Assembly: GCF_014692875.1 (NCBI RefSeq)
Contig: NZ_CP061171.1
Span: 5,642,001 to 5,706,000 of the forward strand
Direction: 5' to 3'
Source: Pedobacter riviphilus
Lineage (GTDB): Bacteria > Bacteroidota > Bacteroidia > Sphingobacteriales > Sphingobacteriaceae
DNA length: 64,000 nucleotides
Below are positions 27,761-37,518 of this stretch, piece by piece; positions within the stretch are counted from its first letter, which is position 1; each line of letters starts with the position of its first letter. The position numbers were made by a program, and so were the translations under genes. The notes below the pieces were generated by a model that was not told where the DNA came from, did not search any database, and saw only the letters and a program-made list of their open reading frames with translations.

Positions 27761-27890
27761 AATTATTTACGAAGTTTAATTGCAGCAGTGAAAGAACTTC
27801 GTAAATCTTGATGAATAACCTGTCTTAAAACTTCCAAAGTCTCCCTTACGCTCAATCTCGTTATAAACTTCTCATTTGGACAGAAAATAT

Positions 27891-27980
27891 GCGTTAACGA
27901 TAGAAGCGGCATCCTTTTGGTGTCATCCTGAGCCGAGTCGAAGGAAAGCCAAAAGATACAGCGGATAGCGTGTTAAAACG
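27891..27980 (+). repeat. Flavo-1-like structured repeat element, copy 2
   Basis: Blocks acgatagaagcgg and acagcggatagcg flank a stem of atccttttgg (27911-27920) with ccaaaagat (27949-27957). The outer ends gcgtt and aacgc can also pair. The loop contains a tgtcatcctgagc repeat, so one repeat type is nested in another. Confidence 0.65.
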
Positions 27981-28094
27981 CCCAAAAATAAACGGTACTT
28001 AAATCTACTAAGGGTCTTTTTATTTCCATAGTTTACCAGCTGTGGATAATTGAGAGTTTTTTATATTTTTGAAACGAACATTTCCGTCTCCGTA

Positions 28095-28200
28095 GGTGCT
28101 GTAGTCCCGTTATCCACTCCAATCTTTTTATTGCAGATAAACGGTATAGTTAATATTGTTTTAAGCAATAAAAAGGATTTTCGTTACTACCGGGTTTAGG
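28095..28200 (-). repeat. Flavo-1-like structured repeat element, copy 3 (reverse)
   Basis: Read on the minus strand it runs taaacccggtagtaacg, a 13-bp stem arm (28165-28178), a ~30-nt loop, the matching arm (28122-28134, atctttttattgc on the plus strand) and then agtggataacgggact. This is the clearest copy of the family in the window. Confidence 0.7.
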
Positions 28201-28271
28201 AATAAGAGGCTTTGTGCTCCTTATACCTGTTTTGCACCCTGCAGCCCCAAATAGTAAAACAGACTGCGCCC

Positions 28272-28329
28272 CTAAACCTGATAGAAGCGGGCATTGAACA
28301 CAGTGAGATAAAGCGGATAGCAGGACTAT
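28272..28329 (+). repeat. Flavo-1-like structured repeat element, copy 4
   Basis: ctaaacctgatagaagcggg and aaagcggatagcaggact enclose a short cattgaacacagtgag segment. It is followed by the family tail ctgctgtaattgctttccc. Confidence 0.6.
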
Positions 28330-28551
28330 CAAACCCAAATGCTGCTGTAATTGCTTTCCCAAAAAAACTTGCAATTATTTAAGTAATAAAAATATCTGCC
28401 CTACCCTTTAGAACCTTTGAAAATACTATTCCTGCAAATTAAATTTCTTCATTGTGTTCTCATTCAGGGCACATATTCCGCTATATTAAAAAAAAGTTAA
28501 AATTTTCTTAGGAAAAAGTAAAGCTTTTGGGCACTGATATATAAAAGGCAA

Positions 28552-29625
28552 ATGATAATGGTTGATAGAAGTAAATTCAATGCAGAAGATTTTCTTGTCG
28601 ATAGCACTTTCCAGCAATATTGTGCCGGGACTGATAAGCTTTGCATTGGATATTGGGAAAAGTACATTAATGCCCACCCCGAGCAGGCTGCAGTAATTGC
28701 AGAAGCAAAAAAACTTTACGTGATATTGAGCGGGAATAAACGCCCATTAAATAAACAGACCGAGATTTTAAGGGGAAGTATGTTTCCTGAAGAAAAAGTG
28801 GTTAAACTGAACCGTTATTTATGGCTTAAAATTGCAGCGGCATTAGTTTTAGTGCTTGGTTCAGTGCTGGTTTATAACACATACTTTAAGCACAACAATA
28901 CCGGAAATGCTGCACAGGAGGTTTATAGCTTTACTACAAAAAGCGGCGAGCGTAAAAAAATTAAGCTTCAAGATGGAACAACAGTACTCTTAAATGCCAA
29001 AAGCACTTTATCGGTTACAAAAGGTTTTAACGATCAATACAGAGAAGTTACCTTAACAGGCGAGGCTTTTTTTGATGTGGCTCACGATAAAAACAAACCT
29101 TTTAAAGTGCGCACAACCGATTTTAACATCAATGTATTGGGTACTGCTTTTAATGTAAAGGCTTATCCCGATGAAACAACTTCAGAAGCCACTTTAATCC
29201 GTGGCCTAATTACAATGGAAGGGGTAAATGGTAACGGTGGGACCATTACCTTAAAACCAAGCGAGAAAGTTACTTTTTACAAGAGTGTTGCTCAGCAGCA
29301 GAAAAGTAAATTACTTAAGCATGCCACCTTACAGCCCGAAATTACTATTAACCATTACACAAAGATTAAAGACAGCACCATTGTAGAAACAGCCTGGACA
29401 CAGAACCGGATCGAAATTTACGATCAGGATTTTGATGAGATTAAGAATGTTTTAGAAAAATGGTATAACGTCGAAATTAAATTTACAGATCCTTCGATAG
29501 AAAAATACCGTTTTACGGCAACCATTACAAACGAAAGCATTGAAGAAGTTTTACATGCTTTAAAAGCAGCTGAAAATAATTTTAAATATGAGATAAAAGG
29601 AAAACAGGTAACCATCTCGAAATAG
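28552..29625 (+). CDS. FecR-family anti-sigma factor
   Basis: 357 residues; Met3 (28558) is an equally good start. Residues 1-85 are the cytoplasmic anti-sigma part, one membrane segment is at ~95-115 (LWLKIAAALVLVLGSVLVY), and the periplasmic part holds the FecR domain (~130-235; TKSGERKKIKLQDGTTVLLNAKS in parts, GEAFFDVAHDKNKPF, VLGTAFNVKAY) and the C-terminal STN-like domain (~285-357; IEIYDQDFDEIKNVLEKWY). It spans the inner membrane, senses the N-terminal domain of the SusC protein encoded next, and releases the ECF sigma factor. The order sigma, FecR, SusC, SusD is standard for this relay apart from the large gap before this gene. Confidence 0.93.
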   Translation: MIMVDRSKFNAEDFLVDSTFQQYCAGTDKLCIGYWEKYINAHPEQAAVIAEAKKLYVILSGNKRPLNKQTEILRGSMFPEEKVVKLNRYLWLKIAAALVLVLGSVLVYNTYFKHNNTGNAAQEVYSFTTKSGERKKIKLQDGTTVLLNAKSTLSVTKGFNDQYREVTLTGEAFFDVAHDKNKPFKVRTTDFNINVLGTAFNVKAYPDETTSEATLIRGLITMEGVNGNGGTITLKPSEKVTFYKSVAQQQKSKLLKHATLQPEITINHYTKIKDSTIVETAWTQNRIEIYDQDFDEIKNVLEKWYNVEIKFTDPSIEKYRFTATITNESIEEVLHALKAAENNFKYEIKGKQVTISK

Positions 29626-29744
29626 GAAGAAAAAGGACGGTGTTGGAGCACCGCCCTTGTAAATTTCTCTTTTGATTAATTAATGGCAGTTTATGCGCAA
29701 ACAGATTGCTGCCAAGAACTTTATGCAACCAAAAAAACAAAAAT

Positions 29745-32700
29745 ATGATTTATTATTACTTACTGCAAGGGCGCCCAAAATATAAGGCGCTTCTAAAATT
29801 CATTATGCTAATGAAACTAGCCTGTATTATGGTTTTCATTACCTGTCTTAATGTTTCGGCATCGGTTTTTTCTCAGGAAAAAATTTCTTTAGATGTTAAA
29901 AAAACAAAGCTAGCCAGGGTTTTACAGATTATTGAACAGCAAAGCAGTTACCATTTTGTTTACAGTTCTTCTTATGTTCCGGTAAATAAAGACGTAAGTA
30001 TTACGGTAACCAATACTTTGGTTACGGATGTGCTGGCAGCCATTTTAAACAGAACAAACCTGAAATATTCTGTTTCTGAAGGCGGCTTAATCGTAATCAG
30101 CAAAAATAAAGAAGTACCCATTAGTGGAACCGTAAAAGATGCCCTTGGAGGGGCTTTGCCTGGTGCAAGTGTGAGGGTTAAAGGAACTGGTATTGGCACT
30201 TCTACCGATATAAACGGGAAATTCGTCTTAAATGCCCCCGAAAATGCAGTTTTGGTGGTTTCTTATGCTGGTTTTCAAACCAGGGAAATTGCTATAGGCA
30301 CGCAAAACAGTATCGATATCGTACTGGTAGAAGATACCAAACAGCTTACTGATGTAGTGGTTACTGCTTTAGGTATCAAAAAAGAAAGAAGAGCATTAGG
30401 TTATTCGGTTACACAGGTAAGTGGCGAAACGTTAACACAGGCCAGAGAAAATAATGTAGCCAACTCTTTAGTAGGTAAAGTAGCTGGTTTAGATATCAGT
30501 TCCACATCAGGCGGTGCTGGCGCAGCAACCAGTGTAACCATTCGCGGAGTTTCCAGCTTAAGCCAAACCAACCAGCCCTTATATGTAATTAATGGTGTAC
30601 CGATGGAAAATAAACCGGTAGGTTTAAATAACCTAAATGCCAATGGCAACTCTGGTAGCCAATACGATAATGCACCGGATTTTGGGGATGCAGTTGGAAA
30701 CTTAAATCCAGATGATATTGAAAGTATTTCAGTACTTAAAGGTGCTGCGGCTGCAGCATTATATGGTTACCGTGCAAAAGCAGGGGTAATTCTGATCACC
30801 ACCAAAAGCGGAAAAGGGAATAGCATCGAATTTAATACCAATTACGTTGCAGAGCAAGTAATGGACAGAACCAACTGGCAGTACGTTTACGGACAGGGCG
30901 CCAATGGTGTAAAGCCAACTGATGCCGCTGCTGCTGCACAGGTAGGTGGATCGAGCTGGGGCGCCAGATTAGATGGTTCTAACGTGGTTCAGTTTGATGG
31001 GGTAAGCAGACCTTATACTGCACAGAAAAATAATATAGAAGATTTTTACCGTACCGGAGGCACATGGTCTAACACCCTGGCTTTGAATAAAAGTTTTGAT
31101 GGTGGCTCCATCCGATTATCTGCCAACGATGTACACAATACTTCGGTTGTGCCTAATTCTGGTTTAAACAGGCAATCTTTTAATCTGGTAGGCACCTTTA
31201 ACCCAATTAAACGCCTAACCATTGATGCCCGCATGAATTACATTTTAGAGCAGGCTAAAAACAGGCCGATGGTATCAGATGGTGCAGGTAATGCCAATTA
31301 TAATGTGGCCTTTTTACCAACCAGTGTAAGTGTAAAAAACCTCGATCCTTGGAAAGATGCAAATGGAAATGAAATTCAGTACAATAAAGGCAATGCTTAT
31401 GCCACCAATCCATGGTTTGCGGCAAACGAATTTGTAAACAATACCAAACGCGAACGTTTGATCAGCTCTTTTAATGCCCGCTATACTTTTGATAATGGTT
31501 TGTTTTTACAAGGTCGTGCGGGTCGCGATGCTTATAACGATACCTATAAAAATGTAGTGCCCTCGGGTACAGCTTATTATGCTCCCGGTAAAATTGTAGA
31601 GCAGGCCACCAAATTTGCAGATGTTAACGTCGATGTATTAATCGGCAAGCCCTTTAAAATAGACGAAGATTTCTCGATCACGCCAAATATCGGTGGCAGT
31701 TACCGTAGAACAAATATAACTCAAACGACCAATAGTGGTGCCGATTTTGCCGTAACGGGTGTTTATAACATTTTAAATGCGAAAAATAAATCAGTGGCTT
31801 ATGTCACATCCGAAGCCGAAACACAATCTGTATATGGTACTTTAGAACTCACATATAAAGATATTTTGTATTTAACCGGTAGCGGACGTACCGACTGGTT
31901 TTCTACACTGGCAACACCTGGTAAAGACAATAAGTTAAATGTGGTTTATCCATCCATTAGTGGTTCATTTGTTTTTTCAGAACTTTGGAAACCATCATTC
32001 TTAAGCTTTGGTAAAGTTAGGGCAGGTTACGCAGTAGTTGGCCAGGCCACTGATCCTTATCAAACTTTGTTGACCTATAGTTTGAGAAGTGAGGTTTTGA
32101 ACGGATTGCCATTGGGTACCATTTCGAATGTAAATATTCCTAATTCTGCATTAAAGGCTTCAAAAGCCTCAGAATTGGAGATCGGAACGGAAATGCGCTT
32201 CTTTGGAGACCGTTTAAACCTTGATTTTACCTGGTACAAAAAAATATCTAAAGATGAAATTACTTTTGTAACCACATCTACCTCAACAGGTTATAGTGGT
32301 GCGGTGTTGAACTCGGGCAAAATAGAAAATAAAGGGGTGGAGCTGTTGCTTTCTGGTCAGGTGGTAAAAAACAAAGATTTCGTATGGACTTCTTCTTTAA
32401 ACGGATCGTATAATGATAACAAAGTAATCTCGCTTGCAGATGGTGTGACTTCAAATCTTATTGCCACTTCAAGATCTGGAGTTGGCTTTTTACAGAATAT
32501 TCCGGGCAAAGCAGCCTCTCAGGTGATGGCTTATGATTATAAGTACGATGCATCAGGCAATATTATGCTCGGCGCAAACGGTGCCCCCCAACGTGGAGAT
32601 CTTGTTGCATATGGCTCTGCCTATAATAAATGGTTTGCCGGCTGGAATAACGAGTTTAATTATAAAGGGGCAACATTATCATTTTTGATTGATGGTAAAT

Positions 32701-33068
32701 GGGGCGGGAAATTATTTTCAGCTACCGATTATTATGGCTATGTATTTGGGTTACACCAGGCCACACTTGAAAACCGTGAAGCTTTAGGAAATACCGCTGC
32801 AGCTTATTATCAGCTTTCTGCAGATAACGTATCAAATAAATTTGTACAGGATGCTAGTTTCATAAAGTTCAGACAGATGACCCTGGGTTATAACTTTCCT
32901 GCCAAAATGTTCAATAACAAGATACATGGCTTAAATGTAAGTCTTGTTGGTCGAAATTTATTTATCCTGATGAAAAAGACAGATAATATCGACCCTGAAT
33001 CGAGTTACAATGCCACTTTTCCGGGATTGGAACTGGGGGTGTACCGCCGGTTAGAACGTTTGGTGTAA
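29745..33068 (+). CDS. SusC-like TonB-dependent receptor with STN signalling domain
   Basis: 1107 residues from the ATG at 29745; the frame extends to a TTG at 29706. A hydrophobic export signal ends near SASVFSQ. The STN domain (~50-120, ISLDVKKTKLARVLQIIEQQ) is the contact for FecR. Next are the carboxypeptidase-regulatory-like domain (~125-205, ISGTVKDALGGALPGASV), TonB box LTDVVVTALG, the plug (~225-345; VTIRGVSSLSQTNQPLYVING) and a large barrel. Together with ECF sigma and FecR it forms a cell-surface signalling and import system. The linked GH20 suggests that the substrate carries N-acetylhexosamine, though that is inferred. Its partner SusD is broken by a frameshift. Confidence 0.93.
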   Translation: MIYYYLLQGRPKYKALLKFIMLMKLACIMVFITCLNVSASVFSQEKISLDVKKTKLARVLQIIEQQSSYHFVYSSSYVPVNKDVSITVTNTLVTDVLAAILNRTNLKYSVSEGGLIVISKNKEVPISGTVKDALGGALPGASVRVKGTGIGTSTDINGKFVLNAPENAVLVVSYAGFQTREIAIGTQNSIDIVLVEDTKQLTDVVVTALGIKKERRALGYSVTQVSGETLTQARENNVANSLVGKVAGLDISSTSGGAGAATSVTIRGVSSLSQTNQPLYVINGVPMENKPVGLNNLNANGNSGSQYDNAPDFGDAVGNLNPDDIESISVLKGAAAAALYGYRAKAGVILITTKSGKGNSIEFNTNYVAEQVMDRTNWQYVYGQGANGVKPTDAAAAAQVGGSSWGARLDGSNVVQFDGVSRPYTAQKNNIEDFYRTGGTWSNTLALNKSFDGGSIRLSANDVHNTSVVPNSGLNRQSFNLVGTFNPIKRLTIDARMNYILEQAKNRPMVSDGAGNANYNVAFLPTSVSVKNLDPWKDANGNEIQYNKGNAYATNPWFAANEFVNNTKRERLISSFNARYTFDNGLFLQGRAGRDAYNDTYKNVVPSGTAYYAPGKIVEQATKFADVNVDVLIGKPFKIDEDFSITPNIGGSYRRTNITQTTNSGADFAVTGVYNILNAKNKSVAYVTSEAETQSVYGTLELTYKDILYLTGSGRTDWFSTLATPGKDNKLNVVYPSISGSFVFSELWKPSFLSFGKVRAGYAVVGQATDPYQTLLTYSLRSEVLNGLPLGTISNVNIPNSALKASKASELEIGTEMRFFGDRLNLDFTWYKKISKDEITFVTTSTSTGYSGAVLNSGKIENKGVELLLSGQVVKNKDFVWTSSLNGSYNDNKVISLADGVTSNLIATSRSGVGFLQNIPGKAASQVMAYDYKYDASGNIMLGANGAPQRGDLVAYGSAYNKWFAGWNNEFNYKGATLSFLIDGKWGGKLFSATDYYGYVFGLHQATLENREALGNTAAAYYQLSADNVSNKFVQDASFIKFRQMTLGYNFPAKMFNNKIHGLNVSLVGRNLFILMKKTDNIDPESSYNATFPGLELGVYRRLERLV

Positions 33069-33106
33069 ACCTTAGTGTTAAGCTTTAATTTTAAACAGAC
33101 AGAACA

Positions 33107-34701
33107 ATGAAAACAAACATATTAAAAAAATATAGCCTGTTACTTTGTATCGGCATGTTAATGATCTCGGGTTGTACCAAAAATTTCGAGGATATCAATA
33201 CCAACCCTTCTGCATATGGAGCAGCAACTTTTGATCCCAATTATACTTTAACTACTGCTCAGCTTACTTACACCGGGAGTATCGATTTCGCTTACGATAC
33301 CTGGAGAGGAAATCTCATTTATTCATCAACCATGATGCAGGGACTTTCTACCGTGCTGAGTTATTGGGCGGGGATAAATATTTACTTAACGAGGGTTATA
33401 CCGCAGCATACTGGGGCAGCACAACTGTTGGGGCTTACGTAGAGCAGGTTAAGCCGATTGTAGATATTGTTGAATTTACAAAAGGATCTCCTAAATATAA
33501 TAACGTTCGGCAGGTGGCCCGGTTATGGAAAGCACTGATCTTTGAACGTATTACAGATTTATATGGCGATGCACCTTATTCAGAAGCAGGACAAGGTTAT
33601 TACACAGGCAATTTGGCACCTAAATATGATAAACAACAGGCAATTTATACCGATTTGTTAAAAGAAGTAGAAGAAGCAACAAATGCATTGGATGTTAATG
33701 GAGATAAGGTTACAGGAGATGCCATTTACAAAGGAGATATCAATAAATGGAAAAGATTCGGAAATACATTATTGTTACGTATAGCCATGCGTTTAACCAA
33801 AGTAGATGAAAACACGGCTAAGGCTTATGCTCAAAAAGTTATTGGTAAAACGATGATTAGTAACGATGATAATGCCCTTGTTAAACATGATGTATCAGGT
33901 GCGAGAGTAACCCAGAATCGTAATAGTCAGGTACTGGCCGGCGATGGCGGACAAGAAAATTATTATGTGAAGTGGTCGCAGACATTTATTAATAAATTAA
34001 AAACAGCGAACGATCCACGTTTAGGAAAAGTTGCGGTTACAGGTCTTTATCTTGATGAAAACAGTAAAACACAAAATCCTAATTACAGTGCCGATCCGCT
34101 TTTACAAAAAGGAATGCCTAACGGAAAAGACCTGAGCGGTATAGCAGGCAGAGATGTGAGGCAAGATGCTTCCTATACAACTTTTGCTGCTTATTCATCA
34201 CCAAACCCAGCAATGATTAAGAAAGACGGGGTAACTTTTATCTTAACCTATACCGAAAGTGAATTGTTATTGGCAGAAGCAGCACAAAGATGGGCAATTG
34301 GCGGATCTGCGGCGGCCCACTATGCTAATGGTTTATCTGCTGGTATCACTTTCTTATCGCAATACGACGCTAGCCTGGCAATATCGGGCACAATAGCCGA
34401 CGCCTACGCCATCGCCAATCCATATATTCCGGCAAATGGATTAGAAATGATTAATACCCAATACTGGCTACATACATGTACCATGTTAGATTTTTACGAA
34501 ACCTGGTCTAATTGGCGCAGGTCAGGTTTCCCGGCACTAAGCCCCGTAGTTTACCCCGGAAATGCTACTAATGGAACTATTCCCCGCCGTTTCCCGTATC
34601 CAGTAGAAGAGGCAACGAAGAACGGTGTTAACTATAAAGCCGCTTCTGCGGCTGTACCTGGCGGAGATAGTCTGACCGGTAGAGTTTGGTGGGATAAATA
34701 A
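33107..34701 (+). pseudogene. SusD/RagB-like lipoprotein gene split by a one-base frameshift
   Basis: The first frame (33107 onward) gives a lipoprotein signal (MLMISGCTKNF, Cys near 23) and a SusD-like N-terminus (TNPSAYGAATFDPNYTLTTA) up to VLSYWAG, then leaves frame and stops at 33442. The rest continues one frame over from GDKYLLNEGYTAAYWG to SLTGRVWWDK, stopping at 34701. Adding one base to the GGGG run at 33370-33373 joins the halves as SYWAGDKYLL and gives an uninterrupted protein of about 531 residues, normal for the SusD-2/SusD-like group (YGDAPYSEAGQGYY, LLLRIAMRLTKVDENTAKAY, LTYTESELLLAEAAQRW). The break is either a homopolymer sequencing error or a recent inactivating mutation; everything downstream looks intact. 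A functional product would be the surface partner of the SusC upstream. Confidence 0.88.
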
Positions 34702-34725
34702 TTTATATCATCCCGGTTTTTACTG

Positions 34726-34757
34726 GCCGACATTGCTTATGCAGTGTCGGCTTTTTT
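34726..34757 (+). terminator. Intrinsic terminator of the SusC/SusD operon
   Basis: gccgacattgc (34726-34736) pairs with gcagtgtcggc (34741-34751), eleven pairs with one G-U around a ttat loop, followed by six T. Confidence 0.9.
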
Positions 34758-34785
34758 GTTCCATTATTTTCTATTGTATTTTCAT

Positions 34786-34795
34786 CAAACGTTTG
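34786..34795. promoter_or_regulatory. caaacgtttg palindrome upstream of the GH20-LamG gene
   Basis: A perfect 10-bp palindrome with LacI-like central CG, 36 bp upstream of the tatcttta box at 34832. The same motif occurs at 37381 and 37509. Confidence 0.55.
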
Positions 34796-34807
34796 CGTGA
34801 AACTTGC

Positions 34808-34839
34808 TTGGGTGTATGAAAAAGTTTAGTTTATCTTTA
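34808..34839 (+). promoter_or_regulatory. Bacteroidota-type promoter of the GH20-LamG gene
   Basis: TTG at 34808-34810, a 21-bp spacer and tatcttta at 34832-34839 (seven of eight matches to TAnnTTTG). The palindrome lies just upstream of the -33 element, a position suited to an activator. Confidence 0.5.
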
Positions 34840-34930
34840 ACTCAATATGCGCATCATCTTCAGTATTAAAACTGTGATATGCTTAACAGAATAAGCTAAA
34901 CGCTACTTTATATTAATTCATTATTTACAC

Positions 34931-37270
34931 ATGAAAAGCATTCTATTTACGGTTGGTTTCATTATCACCGCTCAAAGCCTTTTATTCGGTCAAACCGACA
35001 GCACAGTTATTCAATCAGTGCCTAACATTAAAGAAATAAAGGCTGGTGATAAGAAAATTGTTTTCCCTCAAAGTCCGAAGGGTTATTCCTTGGTATTTAA
35101 GGGAAGTAACCGCACACCGATTATCGACGAATCTGGAAGCATAACTACTCCATTGGTGGCCACAAATGTAAACTTGTACTTCGAGCTGATTAGTCAGGTA
35201 AGTGATACAATAAAGTACGATGTATCCAAACAGATCGTTGTTCCGGGCAAATTCCCTGATGGAGGAGTTAACCCACAGCCTTTTGTAATCCCTGCTTTAC
35301 GCGAATGGCATGGTGGTAAAGGCGATTTCTCTTTAACTGCAGCAAGCAGAATTGTTTTAAATACAGCGGATGAAAAACAGTTGCAGCGCGTTGCAAGTAT
35401 TTTAAAACAAGAGCTGAAAGATCAATTAGGTTTTAACCTGTTAATTGTGAAAGGTAAGCCTAAGAAAGGGGATGTTTTTTTAACCTTAAACGTAAAGGAT
35501 AAGAGCATTGGAGAAGAAGGTTATTACTTTAATACAGAAGATTTTGTTACCATTAGTGCTGTAAAATATCAGGGTTTATTCTGGGGAACCAGAACTTTAT
35601 TGCAACTACTGGAACAGAAAAATGCTATTCCGAAAGGGTTGGCAAGAGATTACCCAGAGTTTAAAGTTCGCGGATTTGTGTTAGATGTAGGGCGTAAGTT
35701 CTTTAGCCTACAGTTTTTAAGAGATTATGTGAAATTTATGTCTTATTATAAATTAAACGATTTTCAGATCCACTTAAATGATAATGGTTTTAAAAAATAT
35801 TTCAACGATAATTGGGCCGATACCTATTCGGCTTTCCGTTTAGAAAATACAACCTATCCGGGCTTAACAGCAAAAGATGGTTTCTATACCAAAAAGGAAT
35901 TTATTGCTTTACAACAGCTAGCCGATAATTATGCTGTTCGTATTATTCCGGAAATTGATGCACCGGCACATGCACTGGCCTTTACCAAGGTGGTTCCCGA
36001 AATTGGTAGTAAAGCATATGGTATGGACCATCTCGATTTGCATAATCCACTTAGTTATACAGTTATCGAAAATGTGTTTAAAGAATATATTTCAGGCAGC
36101 ACGCCGGTATTCACCGGTAAAGCGGTTCACATCGGTACAGATGAATATGCTAAAAAAGATGCAGAGGTTTTTAGGGCTTTTACCGATCGCATGATTAAAT
36201 ATGTAGAAGGCTTTGGAAAAGATGTTAGGCTTTGGGGAGCGTTAACACACGCAAAAGGTACCACTCCTGTAAAAGTAGAAAATGTGGTGATGAATACTTG
36301 GTATAACGGTTACGCTAACCCTGTTGAAATGAAGAAACTGGGCTATAAGCAAATCAGTACGCCTGACGGATGGCTGTATATTGTACCTGCAGCAGGATAC
36401 TATTACGATTATCTGAATATTAAAAATCTTTATAACAAATGGACACCTTCTATGATCGGGAATGTTCAGTTTAAACCTGGCGATCCGACTATATTAGGGG
36501 GCTCTTTTGCGGTATGGAATGATATTGTAGGCAACGGAATTACAGAAAAAGATGTACACGACAGGGTATTCCCTGCCATGCAGGTATTATCACAAAAGAT
36601 GTGGGGCGGCAGTAATACTACTTTAAAGTTCGACGACTTTAACGTTTTGAGCAAAAACATAGGAGAAGGCCCATCGTTAAATATAAGCGGCAAGCTATCT
36701 AAAAACGATATGCCATTTACAACCCTGTTTAATTTTGATAAAAAGGATAATCAAATTAAAACTACGAGAGCTGTTTACGCAGAAGGATATTCAAAAAATG
36801 CTTTGTCATTTTCAGGAAAAGATAGTTATGTCAGCTTACCATACACTGAAATAGGATATAATTATACCGTTTCGTTTTGGATAAACCCTGCCAGTAACAA
36901 CTCGGATGGTGCAGTATTATTCAAATCGCCAAACGCTACTGTAAAATTAAGACAGACAGGTACTGGCAAACTTGGCTTTTCGAGAGAAGGTTACGATATT
37001 GATTTTGGATATGCAGTACCTGAAAATAGTTGGACACATGTAGTCATAACGGGAACCAACAAAGGCACCAGTCTTTACGTAAATGGTAAACTCGAAAAGC
37101 GATTGTATGATAACTGGATCACGTTTACAGACAAAGACAAAACGAAAGTACGTAAATCGGAAACTTTGTTTTTCCCACTTCAAACAGTTGGTGGATTTAA
37201 CGGAAAGTTAGACGAATTACAAGTTTGGAACAAGGTACTGTCAGACGAAGAGATTCTGGCCTTAAAATGA
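34931..37270 (+). CDS. GH20 beta-N-acetylhexosaminidase with C-terminal LamG domain
   Basis: 779 residues with a cleavable signal ending at LLFGQ (~21). Residues ~30-110 are an extra N-terminal beta region, ~115-245 a GH20b-type domain (GYYFNTEDFVTISAV), ~250-560 the GH20 barrel (FKVRGFVLDVGRKFFSLQFL, HLNDNGFKKYF, EIDAPAHALAF), with the catalytic pair Asp404-Glu405 in VHIGTDEYAKK. Residues ~615-779 form a LamG/concanavalin-like domain (DSYVSLPYTEIGYNYTVSFW, GKLDELQVWNKVLSDEEI) likely to bind glycan. The enzyme removes terminal GlcNAc or GalNAc residues in the periplasm or outside. It has its own promoter and terminator but sits directly behind the SusCD operon, so it probably serves that system. 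Confidence 0.9.
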   Translation: MKSILFTVGFIITAQSLLFGQTDSTVIQSVPNIKEIKAGDKKIVFPQSPKGYSLVFKGSNRTPIIDESGSITTPLVATNVNLYFELISQVSDTIKYDVSKQIVVPGKFPDGGVNPQPFVIPALREWHGGKGDFSLTAASRIVLNTADEKQLQRVASILKQELKDQLGFNLLIVKGKPKKGDVFLTLNVKDKSIGEEGYYFNTEDFVTISAVKYQGLFWGTRTLLQLLEQKNAIPKGLARDYPEFKVRGFVLDVGRKFFSLQFLRDYVKFMSYYKLNDFQIHLNDNGFKKYFNDNWADTYSAFRLENTTYPGLTAKDGFYTKKEFIALQQLADNYAVRIIPEIDAPAHALAFTKVVPEIGSKAYGMDHLDLHNPLSYTVIENVFKEYISGSTPVFTGKAVHIGTDEYAKKDAEVFRAFTDRMIKYVEGFGKDVRLWGALTHAKGTTPVKVENVVMNTWYNGYANPVEMKKLGYKQISTPDGWLYIVPAAGYYYDYLNIKNLYNKWTPSMIGNVQFKPGDPTILGGSFAVWNDIVGNGITEKDVHDRVFPAMQVLSQKMWGGSNTTLKFDDFNVLSKNIGEGPSLNISGKLSKNDMPFTTLFNFDKKDNQIKTTRAVYAEGYSKNALSFSGKDSYVSLPYTEIGYNYTVSFWINPASNNSDGAVLFKSPNATVKLRQTGTGKLGFSREGYDIDFGYAVPENSWTHVVITGTNKGTSLYVNGKLEKRLYDNWITFTDKDKTKVRKSETLFFPLQTVGGFNGKLDELQVWNKVLSDEEILALK

Positions 37271-37320
37271 TAAAAAAGAATTAAATAATGCCCTCATCTC
37301 GATTGAATCAGTTTTCATCA

Positions 37321-37352
37321 GCCGACATCGCAATATGCATGTCGGCTTTTTT
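37321..37352 (+). terminator. Intrinsic terminator of the GH20-LamG gene
   Basis: gccgacat (37321-37328) pairs with atgtcggc (37339-37346), followed by six T and gttcc. Stem and flank are very similar to the terminator at 34726, which suggests duplication of the whole terminator-palindrome-promoter segment. Confidence 0.85.
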
Positions 37353-37380
37353 GTTCCCGCATTTTGAATAATATTTTAAG

Positions 37381-37390
37381 CAAACGTTTG
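37381..37390. promoter_or_regulatory. caaacgtttg palindrome, copy 2
   Basis: Perfect 10-bp palindrome 29 bp after the terminator T tract and 319 bp before the small secreted protein gene. Confidence 0.45.
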
Positions 37391-37508
37391 TGCTGTAACA
37401 GTTTGAGACTTTGTTTCCTTATGCTTAAACTATATTTAAACTGTAATATTAAATAGTCGCAGATATTGGATTTGATTCCTTTTTATGAGTTAGTATCGGC
37501 TTATTAAT

Positions 37509-37518
37509 CAAACGTTTG
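37509..37518. promoter_or_regulatory. caaacgtttg palindrome, copy 3
   Basis: Perfect 10-bp palindrome followed by cg, as in copy 1, and 37 bp upstream of tatcttta at 37556-37563. Confidence 0.55.

Larger units (their letters stand above)
27761..28551. other. Repeat-filled gap between ECF sigma and FecR genes
   Basis: 791 bp without a gene. It starts with an 11-bp perfect inverted repeat (tttacgaagtt 27766-27776 with aacttcgtaaa 27795-27805), then three flavo-1-like elements: forward 27891-27980, reverse 28095-28200 and forward 28272-28329, with the tail ctgctgtaattgctttccc near 28340. Minus-strand open frames here are translations of these repeats. Confidence 0.8.

Noticed and set aside
28150..28374. 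Minus-strand frame of 74 residues
   Set aside because: Entirely within flavo-1-like repeat copies; not protein-like.
33364..33442. Programmed frameshift in the SusD gene
   Set aside because: Only a GGGG run is seen, with no slippery heptamer plus downstream structure that I could identify; simple loss of one G is sufficient.
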